A stretch of 64,000 nucleotides of DNA from Paenibacillus sp. DMB5 (GCF_001517085.1 NZ_LRAC01000138.1:1-64000), one strand, 5' to 3'; shown: positions 37,005 through 46,805, numbered from the stretch's first letter. Notes: a model not told the origin generated them from the sequence alone. Numbers and translations are program-made.

Positions 37005-37547
37005 ATGACAGATGGGCAATGGGAGCAGCTGGAGGAGGCTGACCATTTGTTCCGCAGAATGGTGCGGAGATTCGTAAAGGAACGCGACCGGGTGAATGTG
37101 GAGGGCATTGCCCTGCCGGGCATGCTGATTCTGAACAAGATTATCCGTGACGGTGAGCAGCGGCTGGGCGATCTGGCCGGGGAACTTGACTTCACCTCCG
37201 GTGCGATCACGGCGCTTAGCGATAAGCTGGAAGCCGGCGGGTTCACGGTCCGCAGGCGTAAGGAAGATGACCGCAGGACGGTGCTGCTGGATATTACAGC
37301 GAAGGGCCGGGAACTGGTTCAGCGCAACAGGAGCGTTGGTGAGCGATGTATTACGCTTCTGTTCGAGGGCTTTACAGAGGAGGAGCTTGCCCAGCAGAGC
37401 CGCTTCTATGAGCGGATTACCCGGAATCTGGAGGGATTCTCGGATACACTGCTGGAGCTGGCCAAACAAAAGGCCGAAGCGCCCCCGCCTCCGGCTCCTG
37501 AACAGAAGCGAAGAACTGCGCCGGATAATAGATACCTGAGTTACTGA
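37005..37547 (+). CDS. MarR-family transcriptional regulator
   Basis: About 180 residues. The winged helix is QRLGDLAGELDFTSGAITALSDKLEAGGFTVRRRKEDDRRTVLLDIT, with the wing RKEDDRR strongly MarR-like. A Pro/Ala-rich basic tail follows (PPPPAPEQKRR). I chose ATG 37005 because GGAGGAAGGCAGGG lies upstream; ATG 36984 has no site. The leader dyad at 36869-36895 could be its own operator. Target unknown; the next genes (arylsulfotransferase operon) are separated by 560 bp of repeats. Confidence 0.85.
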   Translation: MTDGQWEQLEEADHLFRRMVRRFVKERDRVNVEGIALPGMLILNKIIRDGEQRLGDLAGELDFTSGAITALSDKLEAGGFTVRRRKEDDRRTVLLDITAKGRELVQRNRSVGERCITLLFEGFTEEELAQQSRFYERITRNLEGFSDTLLELAKQKAEAPPPPAPEQKRRTAPDNRYLSY

Positions 37548-37780
37548 TAACAACGATAGATAGACAGACGTGAATAGAGCGTATGCTGCAAAACTAAGCG
37601 CGGGCTAGGAGAAGAGTTTTTACGAAGACTGCTTGGAGTTTGGAGTGTATCACCACAAGAATGTTGATTAGCTAACGAGTGTGGAAATGAGAAATTGGAT
37701 TGGCTCCATAGGATGGCTTGCCGAGCAAACTAAGTGGAAATTAGTCATCTATTTCAGGGTCAGCCGACGAAATGAGGAGA

Positions 37781-37864
37781 TTAGGTGGAAAAAAGCTACT
37801 TAGTTTTAATGTTTTCGGGCTTACGGGAGGTTTGTAGTCCAAATAAGTGACGATTTTCCACCTA
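37781..37864. repeat. Inverted repeat, non-coding
   Basis: AGGTGGAAAA near 37781 matches the complement of TTTTCCACCT near 37855-37864, with continued pairing (GCTACTTA / TAAGTGAC). It lies in the 564-bp stretch 37548-38111, which has no credible gene. Confidence 0.55.
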
Positions 37865-37959
37865 GTCAGCACAGATGGTATGAAATGACGGAATTAGGTG
37901 ACGAATATCCAACTAGATGTTGCCTCTGGAGGCCAGGAGGAGCTTATGCTCACAGAAAA

Positions 37960-38091
37960 CTAAGCAAATGCTTCCGAAGCGAGTTTTTGTTTGAAGTAAA
38001 CACAGGAAGCATAAGCTCACAAAAACTAAGCAAATGCTTCCGAAGCGAGTTTTTGTTTGAAGTAAACGCAGGAAGCATAAGCTCACAAAAA
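37960..38091 (+). repeat. Two tandem 66-bp repeats ahead of the arylsulfotransferase gene
   Basis: Unit 1 is 37960-38025 and unit 2 is 38026-38091; they differ at one base. Each contains the dyad GCTTC-C-GAAGC and longer AAAACT/AGTTTT arms. Similarity extends a further 12 bp 5' (GCTCACAGAAAA). The second unit ends only 20 bp before the start codon, so the repeats lie in the leader. Confidence 0.85.
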
Positions 38092-38111
38092 CTTTTAAGG
38101 AGAGATCATAT

Positions 38112-39566
38112 ATGGGACACTCAACTATTTATCCGACAGGAGCTACCTTATACAACCCGGCCAAGGCATGGAGCGGCTATACCGTCTATCAGGCAGGCGA
38201 GGAAGGGGTCGTGCTGATTGATATGAACGGCAAGGAGGTCCATCTGTGGCAAGGGCTGCTGGGCTTCCCGGCCAAGATTCTGCCCGGCGGCTATGTGCTC
38301 GGCAGCACAGGCAGAAGAGATCCGAAATTCGGCATCCAGGATAATGTCGATCTGGTGCAGGTGGACTGGGACGGCAATATAGTCTGGAAGTTCAACGGCT
38401 ACGAGCACATCGAGGACCCTGGTTATGAGCCGCTGTGGTATGCCCGCCAGCATCATGACTACCAGCGGGAAGGCAATCCGGTAGGCTATTACGCTCCGGG
38501 GCTTGACCCGCAGGTGCATGGCGGCAAGACGCTGATCCTGGCCCACAAAAACCTGCATAACCATGAGATTTCCAACAAAGAGCTGCTGGATGACACGATC
38601 CTTGAAGTGGACTGGGACGGCAACATCGTCTGGGAATGGAAGGCCAGCGACCATTTCGCCGAGCTTGGCTTTGATGAGGCGGCGCGCAATGTGTTGTTCC
38701 GTGATCCGAATACCCGCTCCTTCGGCCATCTGGGCGGCGGTGTAGGGGACTGGCTGCATATCAACTCGGCTTCCTATGTAGGCCCGAACAAGTTTTACGA
38801 TAACGGGGATGAACGCTTCCACCCGGACAACATTATCTGGGATGCCCGTGAGGCGAACATCATCGCCATCACCGACAGAGCGACTGGAGCTATTGTCTGG
38901 CGGCTCGGACCGGACTATTCCCTGCCTGACGTGAAGCATATCGGCTGGATTATCGGCCAGCATCATGCCCACATCATTCCTAAAGGCCTTCCGGGCGAAG
39001 GGAATGTGCTTGTATTCGATAACGGCGGCTGGGGAGGATACGGCCTGCCGAATCCGGCATCCCCTTTTGGCCAGAAAAATGCCGTGCGCGATCATTCGCG
39101 GATTCTGGAGATCAACCCGGTTACTTTTGAAATTGAGTGGCAGTACACCTCGGCAGAGGCCGGCTTCTCCGTTCCGACGGATTCCTACAAATTCTACAGT
39201 CCGTATATCAGCTCTGCCCAGCGCCTGCCGAACGGCAATACACTGATTACAGAAGGCTCAAACGGCCGCCTGTTCGAGGTAACCGCAGAGCATGAAATTG
39301 TCTGGGAATACGTCTCACCTTACACAGACCGCCGCAATACCAACATGGTGTACCGTTCCTACCGCGTGCCTTACGCCTGGGTTCCGCAGCTTGCGAAGCC
39401 CCAGGAAGCGGAGATCGAGCCGATTGATGTAACAACCTTCCGGGTGCCGGGTGCAGCGCCAAAAGGCTCGGATTCTGTAGTAAGTGTAGCGACAACTCTG
39501 CCGTTCGTGGAGGGGGCCGCTTGCGTGGCTACGGCGGATGAAGGTGTGCTGCAGCGCAAGGGTTAG
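38112..39566 (+). CDS. Arylsulfotransferase (ASST family), no signal peptide
   Basis: 484 residues. Beta-propeller pattern with VDWDGNIVWKFNGYEHIEDP and VDWDGNIVWEWKASDHF, then DWLHINSASYVG, GQHHAHIIPKG, VRDHSRILEI and LPNGNTLITEG, all typical of the ASST family, which moves sulfate between phenols through a histidine intermediate. Unlike E. coli AssT, no export signal is present, so it should act in the cytoplasm. AAGGAGAG lies 7 nt before the ATG. Transport genes for a sulfonate/taurine-like substrate follow at once, suggesting import of a sulfated or sulfonated compound followed by sulfate transfer or release (inference). Confidence 0.87.
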   Translation: MGHSTIYPTGATLYNPAKAWSGYTVYQAGEEGVVLIDMNGKEVHLWQGLLGFPAKILPGGYVLGSTGRRDPKFGIQDNVDLVQVDWDGNIVWKFNGYEHIEDPGYEPLWYARQHHDYQREGNPVGYYAPGLDPQVHGGKTLILAHKNLHNHEISNKELLDDTILEVDWDGNIVWEWKASDHFAELGFDEAARNVLFRDPNTRSFGHLGGGVGDWLHINSASYVGPNKFYDNGDERFHPDNIIWDAREANIIAITDRATGAIVWRLGPDYSLPDVKHIGWIIGQHHAHIIPKGLPGEGNVLVFDNGGWGGYGLPNPASPFGQKNAVRDHSRILEINPVTFEIEWQYTSAEAGFSVPTDSYKFYSPYISSAQRLPNGNTLITEGSNGRLFEVTAEHEIVWEYVSPYTDRRNTNMVYRSYRVPYAWVPQLAKPQEAEIEPIDVTTFRVPGAAPKGSDSVVSVATTLPFVEGAACVATADEGVLQRKG

Positions 39567-39597
39567 CCCATTAATATAACGAAGAGGTGCATTGTCC

Positions 39598-40632
39598 ATG
39601 AAAAAAACAGGAACCTGGTACGGAACGGTTATTCTGCTCTTATCCCTTTCCCTTGTTACTATTCTTTCCGGCTGCAGCTCCAAGGGGGATGCGGCGGCTT
39701 CAGGAGAAGCGGGGGGCGGCAAGTCCGCAGCCCTGAAGATCAAAATCGCTGACACCAATACCAATCCGGTGTTCCGGGTGGCGGCGGACAAGGGCTTTTT
39801 CAAAAATCATAATATTGATGCAGAAATCGTCACCTTTGCCTCGCCGGCCGAGGGGGTAAACGCCCTGTTCATCAAGCAGGTGGATGTGGCTTACGGCGCA
39901 GACTTTCCGGTGCTGAACGCGGTATCCAAGGGCGGATATTCCATTATTGCTTCTGCGGGGCAGGCTACCGATCAGGCGGCTGCAGCCTGGAAGCTGTACG
40001 TAAGGGATGATATCCAGTCGGCGGCTGACCTGAAGGGCAAGAACCTCAGCTTCATCCGCGGTACCTTTATCCCGTATCTGTGGGATGAATATCTGAAGGA
40101 GCAGGGAATTGCGCTGAGCGATGTGACGTTGACCGGACAGGGCGGATTTGATGAAGCTTTTATTGCCCTGAAGCAGGGTGATATTGATGCAGCCTGGGTC
40201 ATCGGCTCGGCGCTCGTTGATAAGCTGGCTGCCCTGGAGAATGTACACGAACTGAGCGATATGTCCAAAACCCCGGTGCGGCTCGGCATGGGCATTGTGA
40301 GCAGTGACGAATTCATTGCTGGGAATCCGGATGGAATCGGCAATTTCCTGGCGGCGGTTGATGAAGCATCGGCATATGCCCAGGAGCATCCTGAAGAGGT
40401 GGCTGACCTCATGTATGACGAAGTGAAGCAGCCCAAAGAAAACACACTGAAGGATCTGCCGCTCAATCCGTGGATTATCGGCTTTACACCGGCTGCTTAT
40501 GACAGCCTGGCCGGACAGAAGGCCTATATGATCAGTGCGGGAATCATTGAGAAGGATTTTGACCTGAAGGCGACAATCAATCTGGAGCCGCTAAAAAAAG
40601 TGCTGCCGGATACCGTAACTTACGGGGAATAA
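39598..40632 (+). CDS. Aliphatic sulfonate/nitrate-type ABC binding lipoprotein (SsuA/TauA-like)
   Basis: 344 residues from ATG 39598 (GAGGTG 8 nt upstream; TTG 39592 is in frame but poorly placed). Lipobox ILSGC, Cys26. The NMT1/SsuA fold shows in VFRVAADKGFFKNHNIDAEIVTF, ADFPVLNAVSKGGYSIIAS and the ADLKGKNLSFIRGT motif. It captures sulfonates, taurine or nitrate in relatives. Next to an arylsulfotransferase, an aryl sulfate or sulfonate is a reasonable guess. Confidence 0.88.
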   Translation: MKKTGTWYGTVILLLSLSLVTILSGCSSKGDAAASGEAGGGKSAALKIKIADTNTNPVFRVAADKGFFKNHNIDAEIVTFASPAEGVNALFIKQVDVAYGADFPVLNAVSKGGYSIIASAGQATDQAAAAWKLYVRDDIQSAADLKGKNLSFIRGTFIPYLWDEYLKEQGIALSDVTLTGQGGFDEAFIALKQGDIDAAWVIGSALVDKLAALENVHELSDMSKTPVRLGMGIVSSDEFIAGNPDGIGNFLAAVDEASAYAQEHPEEVADLMYDEVKQPKENTLKDLPLNPWIIGFTPAAYDSLAGQKAYMISAGIIEKDFDLKATINLEPLKKVLPDTVTYGE

Positions 40633-40690
40633 CGGACTATTTTAACGGTGATTAATTTCTTTAATTCAAAAAGTTCAGGAGGTGCCTTGG

Positions 40691-41467
40691 ATGTCCTCAC
40701 TATCTAACCGTCATGCGATTCAGATTGAGCAGCTCCGCAAAAGCTACAGCGCCCAGACAACAGGAGATGTTCATTACATTATTAAAGACGTTAATCTGGT
40801 GATCAAAGGCGGGGAATTCTTCGTTCTGCTCGGACCGAGCGGCTGCGGCAAATCGACGCTGCTTAATATGATCGCCGGGTTTGTCTCGAAATCGGGAGGT
40901 AACCTGAAGGTGGATAACGTCGAGATTGACCGGCCGGGCAGAGACCGTGCGGTAGTCTTCCAGCAGGCCGATTCCTCCCTGTTTCCCTGGCTGACGGTGC
41001 GGGAGAATGTCGAGTTCGGGCTGCGGATGAAGAAGACACCGAAGGCCGAGCGTAAGCAGATTTCAGACCGCTTCATCCAGCTGGTCGGCTTGTCCGGTCA
41101 TGAGAAGAAGTTCCCGAAGGAGCTGTCTGGCGGTATGAAGCAGCGTGTACAGCTGGCCCGGGTACTGGCGAACGATCCGGCCATTCTGCTGATGGATGAA
41201 CCGTTTGGCGCCCTGGATGCGATGACCCGGCGGACGATGCAGAAGGAGCTGGTCAATATCTGGCGCGAGACGCATAAGACCGTTATTTTCGTCACCCATG
41301 ATATTCAGGAAGCGCTGCTGCTCGGGGAGCGGATCGGCATCATGTCGGTCGGTCCCTCCTCCAACATCACGGATGTTTATGACAATCCGCTGCCTTTTCC
41401 GCGGGACGTGGCTTCCCCTGAGTTCTACTCGCTGTATAACAAGATTCAGGGACATTTTGAAGAATAG
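40691..41467 (+). CDS. ABC transporter ATPase (SsuB/TauB-like)
   Basis: 258 residues from ATG 40691, AGGAGGTG 6 nt upstream. Walker A GPSGCGKST, Q-loop VVFQQADSSLFPWLTV, signature LSGGMKQRVQLARVL, Walker B ILLMDEPFGALD, H-loop VIFVTHDIQEALLLGER. The LFPWLTV sequence is typical of the nitrate/sulfonate/taurine ATPases. Companion of the flanking permease and binding protein. Confidence 0.92.
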   Translation: MSSLSNRHAIQIEQLRKSYSAQTTGDVHYIIKDVNLVIKGGEFFVLLGPSGCGKSTLLNMIAGFVSKSGGNLKVDNVEIDRPGRDRAVVFQQADSSLFPWLTVRENVEFGLRMKKTPKAERKQISDRFIQLVGLSGHEKKFPKELSGGMKQRVQLARVLANDPAILLMDEPFGALDAMTRRTMQKELVNIWRETHKTVIFVTHDIQEALLLGERIGIMSVGPSSNITDVYDNPLPFPRDVASPEFYSLYNKIQGHFEE

Positions 41468-41482
41468 ATAAGGGTGTGACAG

Positions 41483-42262
41483 ATGATGAAATGGGTGGAG
41501 AAAAAATGGGTCTCCGTCACGCTGCTGTGGCTGGCCGCCTTATGCATCTGGCAGCTTGGTGCGCTGATATACGGCCCTGACGTTATTCCGGGACCATGGG
41601 CCACCCTGCAGGGCGGCCGGGAGCTGATCAGTGACGGTACCCTGATGCAGTACATCGGGATCAGCTTTTACCGGGTGCTGGTGGGCTGGGTGCTGGGCAG
41701 CCTGCTGGCTGTTCCGGCCGGGCTCATTATCGGCAAAGTGAACATCATCCGGATTTTTGCAGAGCCATTCTTGAACTTTATCCGCTTTATTCCCCCGATT
41801 GCCTTCATCACGCTGTTTCTGGTGTGGTTCGGGATCGGGGAGCAGTCCAAAATAGCCCTGATCATGTACGCCACCTTCTTCATCGTGGTGCTGAATACGC
41901 TGACCGGCGTGATGTCGGTGGAGGAGGACAAAATCCGCTCCGCCCGCAGCATGGGGGCCAGTGAATGGCAGATCCTGCTGCATGTCATCGTTCCGGCGAC
42001 CACACCGTATATTTTCACCGGAATCCGTCTGGCGATGGGCACCTCCTATATGGCCATTATCGGGGCAGAGATGATTGCCTCGAATGAAGGTGTAGGCTAT
42101 CTGATCTGGAACTCACGGCTGTTTTTCCGCACAGACTGGATTTTTGTCGGGCTGTTCTGCCTCGGCTTCATGGGCTTCTTTACAGACCGCCTGTTTAACT
42201 GGTTCGGCCGCAAGGTGCTGTACCGCTATGGGGTGGTGAGTGTGGCGGCGCGCAAGCGCTAG
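41483..42262 (+). CDS. ABC transporter permease (SsuC/TauC-like)
   Basis: 259 residues, six membrane helices. The binding-protein-dependent transport motif is EDKIRSARSMGASEWQILLHVIVPATTPYIFTGIRL, with IGAEMIASNEGVGYLIWNS near the end, both typical of SsuC. ATG 41483 and 41486 are adjacent; AAGGGTGTG precedes. Completes an importer of one binding protein, one ATPase and one permease. Confidence 0.92.
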   Translation: MMKWVEKKWVSVTLLWLAALCIWQLGALIYGPDVIPGPWATLQGGRELISDGTLMQYIGISFYRVLVGWVLGSLLAVPAGLIIGKVNIIRIFAEPFLNFIRFIPPIAFITLFLVWFGIGEQSKIALIMYATFFIVVLNTLTGVMSVEEDKIRSARSMGASEWQILLHVIVPATTPYIFTGIRLAMGTSYMAIIGAEMIASNEGVGYLIWNSRLFFRTDWIFVGLFCLGFMGFFTDRLFNWFGRKVLYRYGVVSVAARKR

Positions 42263-42355
42263 TCAGCCAGGCTGCACAGAGCGGCTTTCAATCCTCCATG
42301 CTATAATGTAAGGGCAAGAGCACAGCAGACAGGATTTGAAAGGGGCGGCAGCCTG

Positions 42356-42592
42356 ATGGAAGTTACCGCACAGGAAGTAGCGGAGTGGATGGTCAAGGAG
42401 ATCCGGTTTACCGGGACCCTGCACCAGACCGCCGCGATTGAATATGTTAAGGCCAACTTCGGCGAGCAGTTTGTATTTGTGAACGAGAACGGAAATGCTT
42501 CGCTGGCCAAGGATGTAAAGAAGGCGTTCCGCAAGCTGCACGGCGGACGGATCGCCTGGGACCGCGATGCTTTTCTGTGGGCCTGGACGTAG
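42356..42592 (+). CDS. DUF6953-like small protein
   Basis: 78 residues: EVTAQEVAEWMVKEIRFTG, YVKANFGEQFVFVNENGNASLA and a tryptophan-rich end (GGRIAWDRDAFLWAWT). This matches my recollection of DUF6953, a small soluble family of unknown function. AAAGGGGCGG lies upstream of the ATG; a terminator follows. Confidence 0.8.
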   Translation: MEVTAQEVAEWMVKEIRFTGTLHQTAAIEYVKANFGEQFVFVNENGNASLAKDVKKAFRKLHGGRIAWDRDAFLWAWT

Positions 42593-42598
42593 CACAGC

Positions 42599-42636
42599 AA
42601 AAAGGACCATTGCCCGGTGCGGGTAGTGGTCCTTTT
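42599..42636 (+). terminator. Terminator after the DUF6953-like gene
   Basis: AAAAGGACCA...CCCG (42599-42615) pairs with CGGG...TGGTCCTTTT (42619-42635). Confidence 0.8.
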
Positions 42637-42857
42637 CATATTGAAGGCAGCTCTGCGTCCTCACTTCAGAACTGCCGAACTGGGAAGCCGTGAACCCCCT
42701 GCATGAGCTGCAGGAAAAGGCTGGAATATCACTGGGAACTGAGCACAGGAATTTGTGCCTTGACTGACGACAACCCGGGACACCGGTAGCAGGCGCTCCA
42801 CAAGGCGCTGCCGACCGGGATAGCCTGGCATGGCGCAGACGCTGCCCTGCCGCCGGC

Positions 42858-45196
42858 TTATACAGGCACCTCCCGGGTGCTTTTCTCCATCGGGGAGCTG
42901 CACAGCGGACAGGGCTTGGAGGCCAGATGGTCCTCGGCCCCGCCGGCCTTCATCCGGGTCCAGCCTGGGCAGCGGGCGCCGGTGCAGTTCCAGACAGGAA
43001 CCTTATGGGTCCGGGCGTTCCCTGCTGTGCCGGAGGTATGCACCCTGGACACTCCGATTCTGCTCACGGACACGGTGGAAGCCGTGGAAGCGACAGGTCT
43101 GGACGGGACGCAGCGGAGCGGAAGGCGGACAGCATGAAGCGGGACACCTGCGCCTTCTTGCCCCGGTGCCTTGCGGGCGAGCTGATGAACAGCTCCTCCC
43201 GGGCTCTGGTGACGGCGACGTAAGCGAGCCGCCGCTCTTCTTCCAGCGCTGCAAAGCCGGAATCGCTGCCTGCCCTGAAGCTGCCGGCAGGCGGAAGCTG
43301 GGCCGCCTTGCGGTCCTTCAGCCGGTCGCCCTCCAGCGCCGAGCTGTGGGGCAGAATGCCCTCCGAGGCGCCGAGCAGGAAGACAACGGGGAACTCCAGT
43401 CCCTTGGACTTATGGATGGTCATGAGTGCAATCCGGTTACCCTGCTCCTTCAGTCCGCTCTGGCGGCTCAACTCATTGCGTTCGGTAATGCTGGCAATAA
43501 AGTCAAGGAAGACAGGAATGCTGTCGAACCTTTCCGCTGAGGTTTCCAGCTCGTCCAGCATTTCCTTCAGCGTCTCACGGTGCAGAGTAGCCTGATGCCG
43601 CTCATTAGCCTCTATGAAGTAGTCATAGAAGCTTGTCCGGATGCGGCGGATCGCCTGCAGCGGCGTCAATGCAGCCAGGCCGCGGATCAGCTCCAGCCGC
43701 TCGCGCAGCTTGGCGCCCTTGAAATCCTCCATTCCCGGCAGGGAGAGGAGATGGATCAGCGGGCCCTGCTTGGGCTGGACGGCTTCCATCCGGCGGATAT
43801 GCTCCATGCCTGTTTCCCGGTTCATGTAGAGAGTCGGCAGGATGCTCTCCATCGCGGCGAAATTGCGCCGGTTCAGTGACAGCCGCAGATGGTCCAGCAC
43901 CGGCAGGATCAGCCAGTGCTCGTAGAGCAGCTGTCCTTCACCGTAATCAATATACGGAATATCCCGCAGCAGCAGCAGCTCCAGCACGGCCCGGTTGCTG
44001 CTGGAGGCCCGGTACAGCAGGGCAAAATCGCGGTATTCCCGACCGCCGCCGCCGACCTCATTTACGATATGGTCGACAATCTGCTCGGCTTCCTCATCCG
44101 CCGTCTGCGGGCGCAGATAACGGGGCTGCGCACCGCCGGTTCTGGCCGCCTGCAGCGTTTTGGAACGGCGGCGCAGGTTATGGCGGATGATGCCGTTGCC
44201 AAGGCCGATAATGGCCGGACCGGAACGGTAGTTAATATCCAGGGTAATGACCTTTGCCCCGGGATACAGCTTTTCAAATTCAAGGATGAATTCGCTGCGC
44301 GCCCCGTTAAAGGAATAGATCGTCTGGTCATCATCGCCGACAACCATCAGGTTGTTCTGCGGGTAAGCGATCATTTTCACCAGTTCATACTGCAGCTCAT
44401 TTGTATCCTGGAACTCATCGACCATGACATACTGGAACTTCTGCTGCAGCTCCTGCAGCAGATGGGGCTGCTCAAGCAGCATTTTATAGGCGATCAGCAG
44501 CACATCATCAAAGTCCATTTTGTTATGATCCTGTTTCCACTGCTCATAGAGGGTCAGAATCGCCTTCATTTCCTGCTCGGCGGTATTCGTCTCGGGAAGC
44601 GTATCCGCATCCCTCATGTTCATCTTGCAGGAAGACAGCAGGGCCAGCAGCGTCTCCGGCGGATAGGCATCCTTCGGCAGCCCCAGCTCCCGCATAATCT
44701 GCTTCAGCAGAATGTGCTGGCGGCGGGTCTCATGAAAGATGTCCTGCCGCAGCCCCTGACGCCGGAGAAAATACAGAAAGAAAGAGTGGAAGGTACGGGC
44801 CTGCAGGCGCGCGGCATCGCCCTCGGCGACTCCCGGCAGCACAGCGATCCGCTCGCGCATCTCCGCCGCCGCTTTGCTGGAGAAGGTAAGCAGCAGCATC
44901 CGGCTGGGGGAAATCCTCCGCACGGACAGCAGATACCCGGTCCTGCAGATCAGCACCGACGTTTTGCCGGAGCCTGCGCCCGCCAGTGTCAGCAGCGGTC
45001 CCTCGTGATGCCGTACCGCTGCAATCTGCGGCTGGTTAAGCAGAATCCCGCCCTCCTCAAGCCGGCGGAAATAAGCGGCATCGCCTTCCCCCGGCTTCAC
45101 CGTGTCACGGCTGGTCCGGGCTGAGGCAATTGCCGCCTGGGGGATACGTTCACCGCTTGCACCAAGCGGTATATTATGAAATAAAAGCTTGTTCAT
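42858..45196 (-). pseudogene. UvrD/PcrA-like helicase with C-terminal zinc ribbon, one frameshift
   Basis: Start ATG 45196 (AAGGTGA upstream). SF1A motifs: LAGAGSGKTSVL (Walker A), LLTFSSKAAAEM, VDEFQDTN, VGDDDQTIYSFNGA, LDINYRS, MTIHKSKGLEFPVVF and AYVAVTRAREEL. The given frame ends at 43064 with RPDLSLPRLPPCP. In another minus frame from about 43085 down to TAA 42858 sits a C-terminal zinc ribbon, WNCTGARCPGW then KPCPLCSSPM ending REVPV, as in Paenibacillus relatives. One added base near 43080-43100 joins them into about 779 residues. Probably a DNA-repair helicase. No UvrD partner is nearby. Confidence 0.8.
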
Positions 45197-45277
45197 CAGA
45201 TTCACCTTCAATATAAGTCCATTAGCCAATCTACAATATAACACTGCACTCCCTATATAGAAAAGCGGTTCCCCTGT

Positions 45278-45733
45278 TTACTTTATTTTACCAAGCAGGG
45301 TATTCACTTTACGTTCATATTGGCGGGGCTTGTTCTCACGGATTTCCTCCAGCAGAAAAACAAGCGCCTGCTTCACGCGGGGAGACATGCCTTTGGCAAT
45401 AGCGGTGTATTCCTTCCTGAACAGACTGTCATTCAGAATCCGCTCGTTGAGCACGATTGCCCAGCCCCTGGCAGGCTCCAGCATGTCCGGCAGCGACTCC
45501 AGCAGCTGGGTCAGGTACATTTCCATGTGGCAGCTTTCAACATAATGAACAAGGCTGAACATCATTTCCTCATGCTCGGTCTCATCGTCAAACACTTTGA
45601 AAATCTGCTGGATTACGGCATCGTCTGTATCGCCGGCCAGCCCTTCCAGTGCGAGGTCAAACAGCTCGCATTCCAGCTCTGTCCGCAGCAGCCGGTTGTT
45701 GTACAGCTGGGCAATTCCCGGATACAGGTTCAT
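45278..45733 (-). CDS. Imm30-like immunity protein
   Basis: About 151 residues, helical: AVIQQIFKVFDDETEHEEMMFSLVHYVE, a tryptophan in EPARGWAIVLNERILN, and a basic end (RQYERKVNTLLG). The run resembles the Imm30 family of polymorphic-toxin immunity proteins as I remember it. No toxin gene is seen. ATG 45733 has AGGCGGTG 7 nt upstream; GTG 45742 is an alternative. The HAD gene lies 12 bp upstream, so the two are probably co-transcribed. Confidence 0.65.
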   Translation of the reverse strand: MNLYPGIAQLYNNRLLRTELECELFDLALEGLAGDTDDAVIQQIFKVFDDETEHEEMMFSLVHYVESCHMEMYLTQLLESLPDMLEPARGWAIVLNERILNDSLFRKEYTAIAKGMSPRVKQALVFLLEEIRENKPRQYERKVNTLLGKIK

Positions 45734-45745
45734 CACGGGCACCGC

Positions 45746-46609
45746 CTATTTCTTATCGAGAAGATGCCGGATTCCGGCAGCCACACCATGCTCTATGTTA
45801 GTGAGTGTCACATAATCCGCGGTTTCCTTGAGGAGCTCGGCGGCATTGCCCATGGCAATCTTGTAGCCGGCCCGTTCAAACATCGGCAAATCGTTATAGC
45901 TGTCGCCCATCACGGCTACCTGATCTTCAGGAATACCGTAGTGTGCAGCAAGCTTTATGACACCTGCCCCTTTATTGGCATCCTTGTGATTAATTTCGAT
46001 ATTGCTCTCATGAGAGGCTGTGATAATAAGACCGGGGATCTCAGCGAAGCGTGTGGAGGCTTCCTTGAGCACTTCACGGTTCAGCGAGAAAGCAAGCGCC
46101 TTGTAAATATGCTGATCTTCCTTGCTCCAGATTTCCTCCATGCTCTCCACATAAGTTACGGCAGCCTGGCGGAACTGCTTGGCGATCATTGCCTTCAGCA
46201 GCCAGCCGAAGCCCTCGGGGATCTCTTCGTCCTTGAGCTCTGCCAGCTTCTCCAGACGGACCCGCTTGTCCAGCTCCACATATACATTGTCCTCGGTATA
46301 CACCTCGTAATACAGCTCAGGAACCTCATTCATCCAGCGCAGTACAGGGATGATATCTTCTTTATCCAGCGGCTGGCTCACTGCCTGGGAACCGTCCGGC
46401 AGGATCAGCAGGGCCCCGTTCATAGCGACAACAGGACAATTCAGATCGGCCAGGCGCAGCTGCCGCTCGGCATCCATATAAGAGCGTCCGGTGGCAATCG
46501 CCACAATATGGCCCAGACTCTGGGCATGGATAATCGCTTCGCGGTTCTCCGGACTGATATTTCCATTCTCGTTCAGCAGTGTTCCGTCCATATCAAGTGC
46601 AATCAGCAT
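45746..46609 (-). CDS. Cof-type HAD hydrolase
   Basis: 287 residues. LIALDMDGTLL holds nucleophile D6 and acid D8; VAIATGRSYMDAE is motif II, and VAVMGDSYNDLPMFERAGYKIAMGNA is motif III/IV. The cap insert lies about 75-185. Cof-type HADs dephosphorylate sugar phosphates, FMN or PLP; the substrate is unknown. AAAGGAGAACAAC lies before ATG 46609. Confidence 0.93.
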   Translation of the reverse strand: MLIALDMDGTLLNENGNISPENREAIIHAQSLGHIVAIATGRSYMDAERQLRLADLNCPVVAMNGALLILPDGSQAVSQPLDKEDIIPVLRWMNEVPELYYEVYTEDNVYVELDKRVRLEKLAELKDEEIPEGFGWLLKAMIAKQFRQAAVTYVESMEEIWSKEDQHIYKALAFSLNREVLKEASTRFAEIPGLIITASHESNIEINHKDANKGAGVIKLAAHYGIPEDQVAVMGDSYNDLPMFERAGYKIAMGNAAELLKETADYVTLTNIEHGVAAGIRHLLDKK

Positions 46610-46805
46610 AATGTTGTTCTCCTTTTTCTGTAGGTTCTAATCCGCACCTCAGGGACTGTGAAAATCATTTCCTGTATTTTATCATTAATTCTCTGCAAAT
46701 TAAAAATTCCTTTTCATGGGCTTGCCGGAATTTCCGGAATACAGCCCGCCCGTGTTACAATAAAAGACAGACTATTGATGACCGCCGGAAAATGGAGGAT
46801 TAATA

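Noticed and set aside
37960..38091. Tandem repeats as a CRISPR array
   Set aside because: Two adjacent copies with no spacers and no cas genes; it is a simple duplication.
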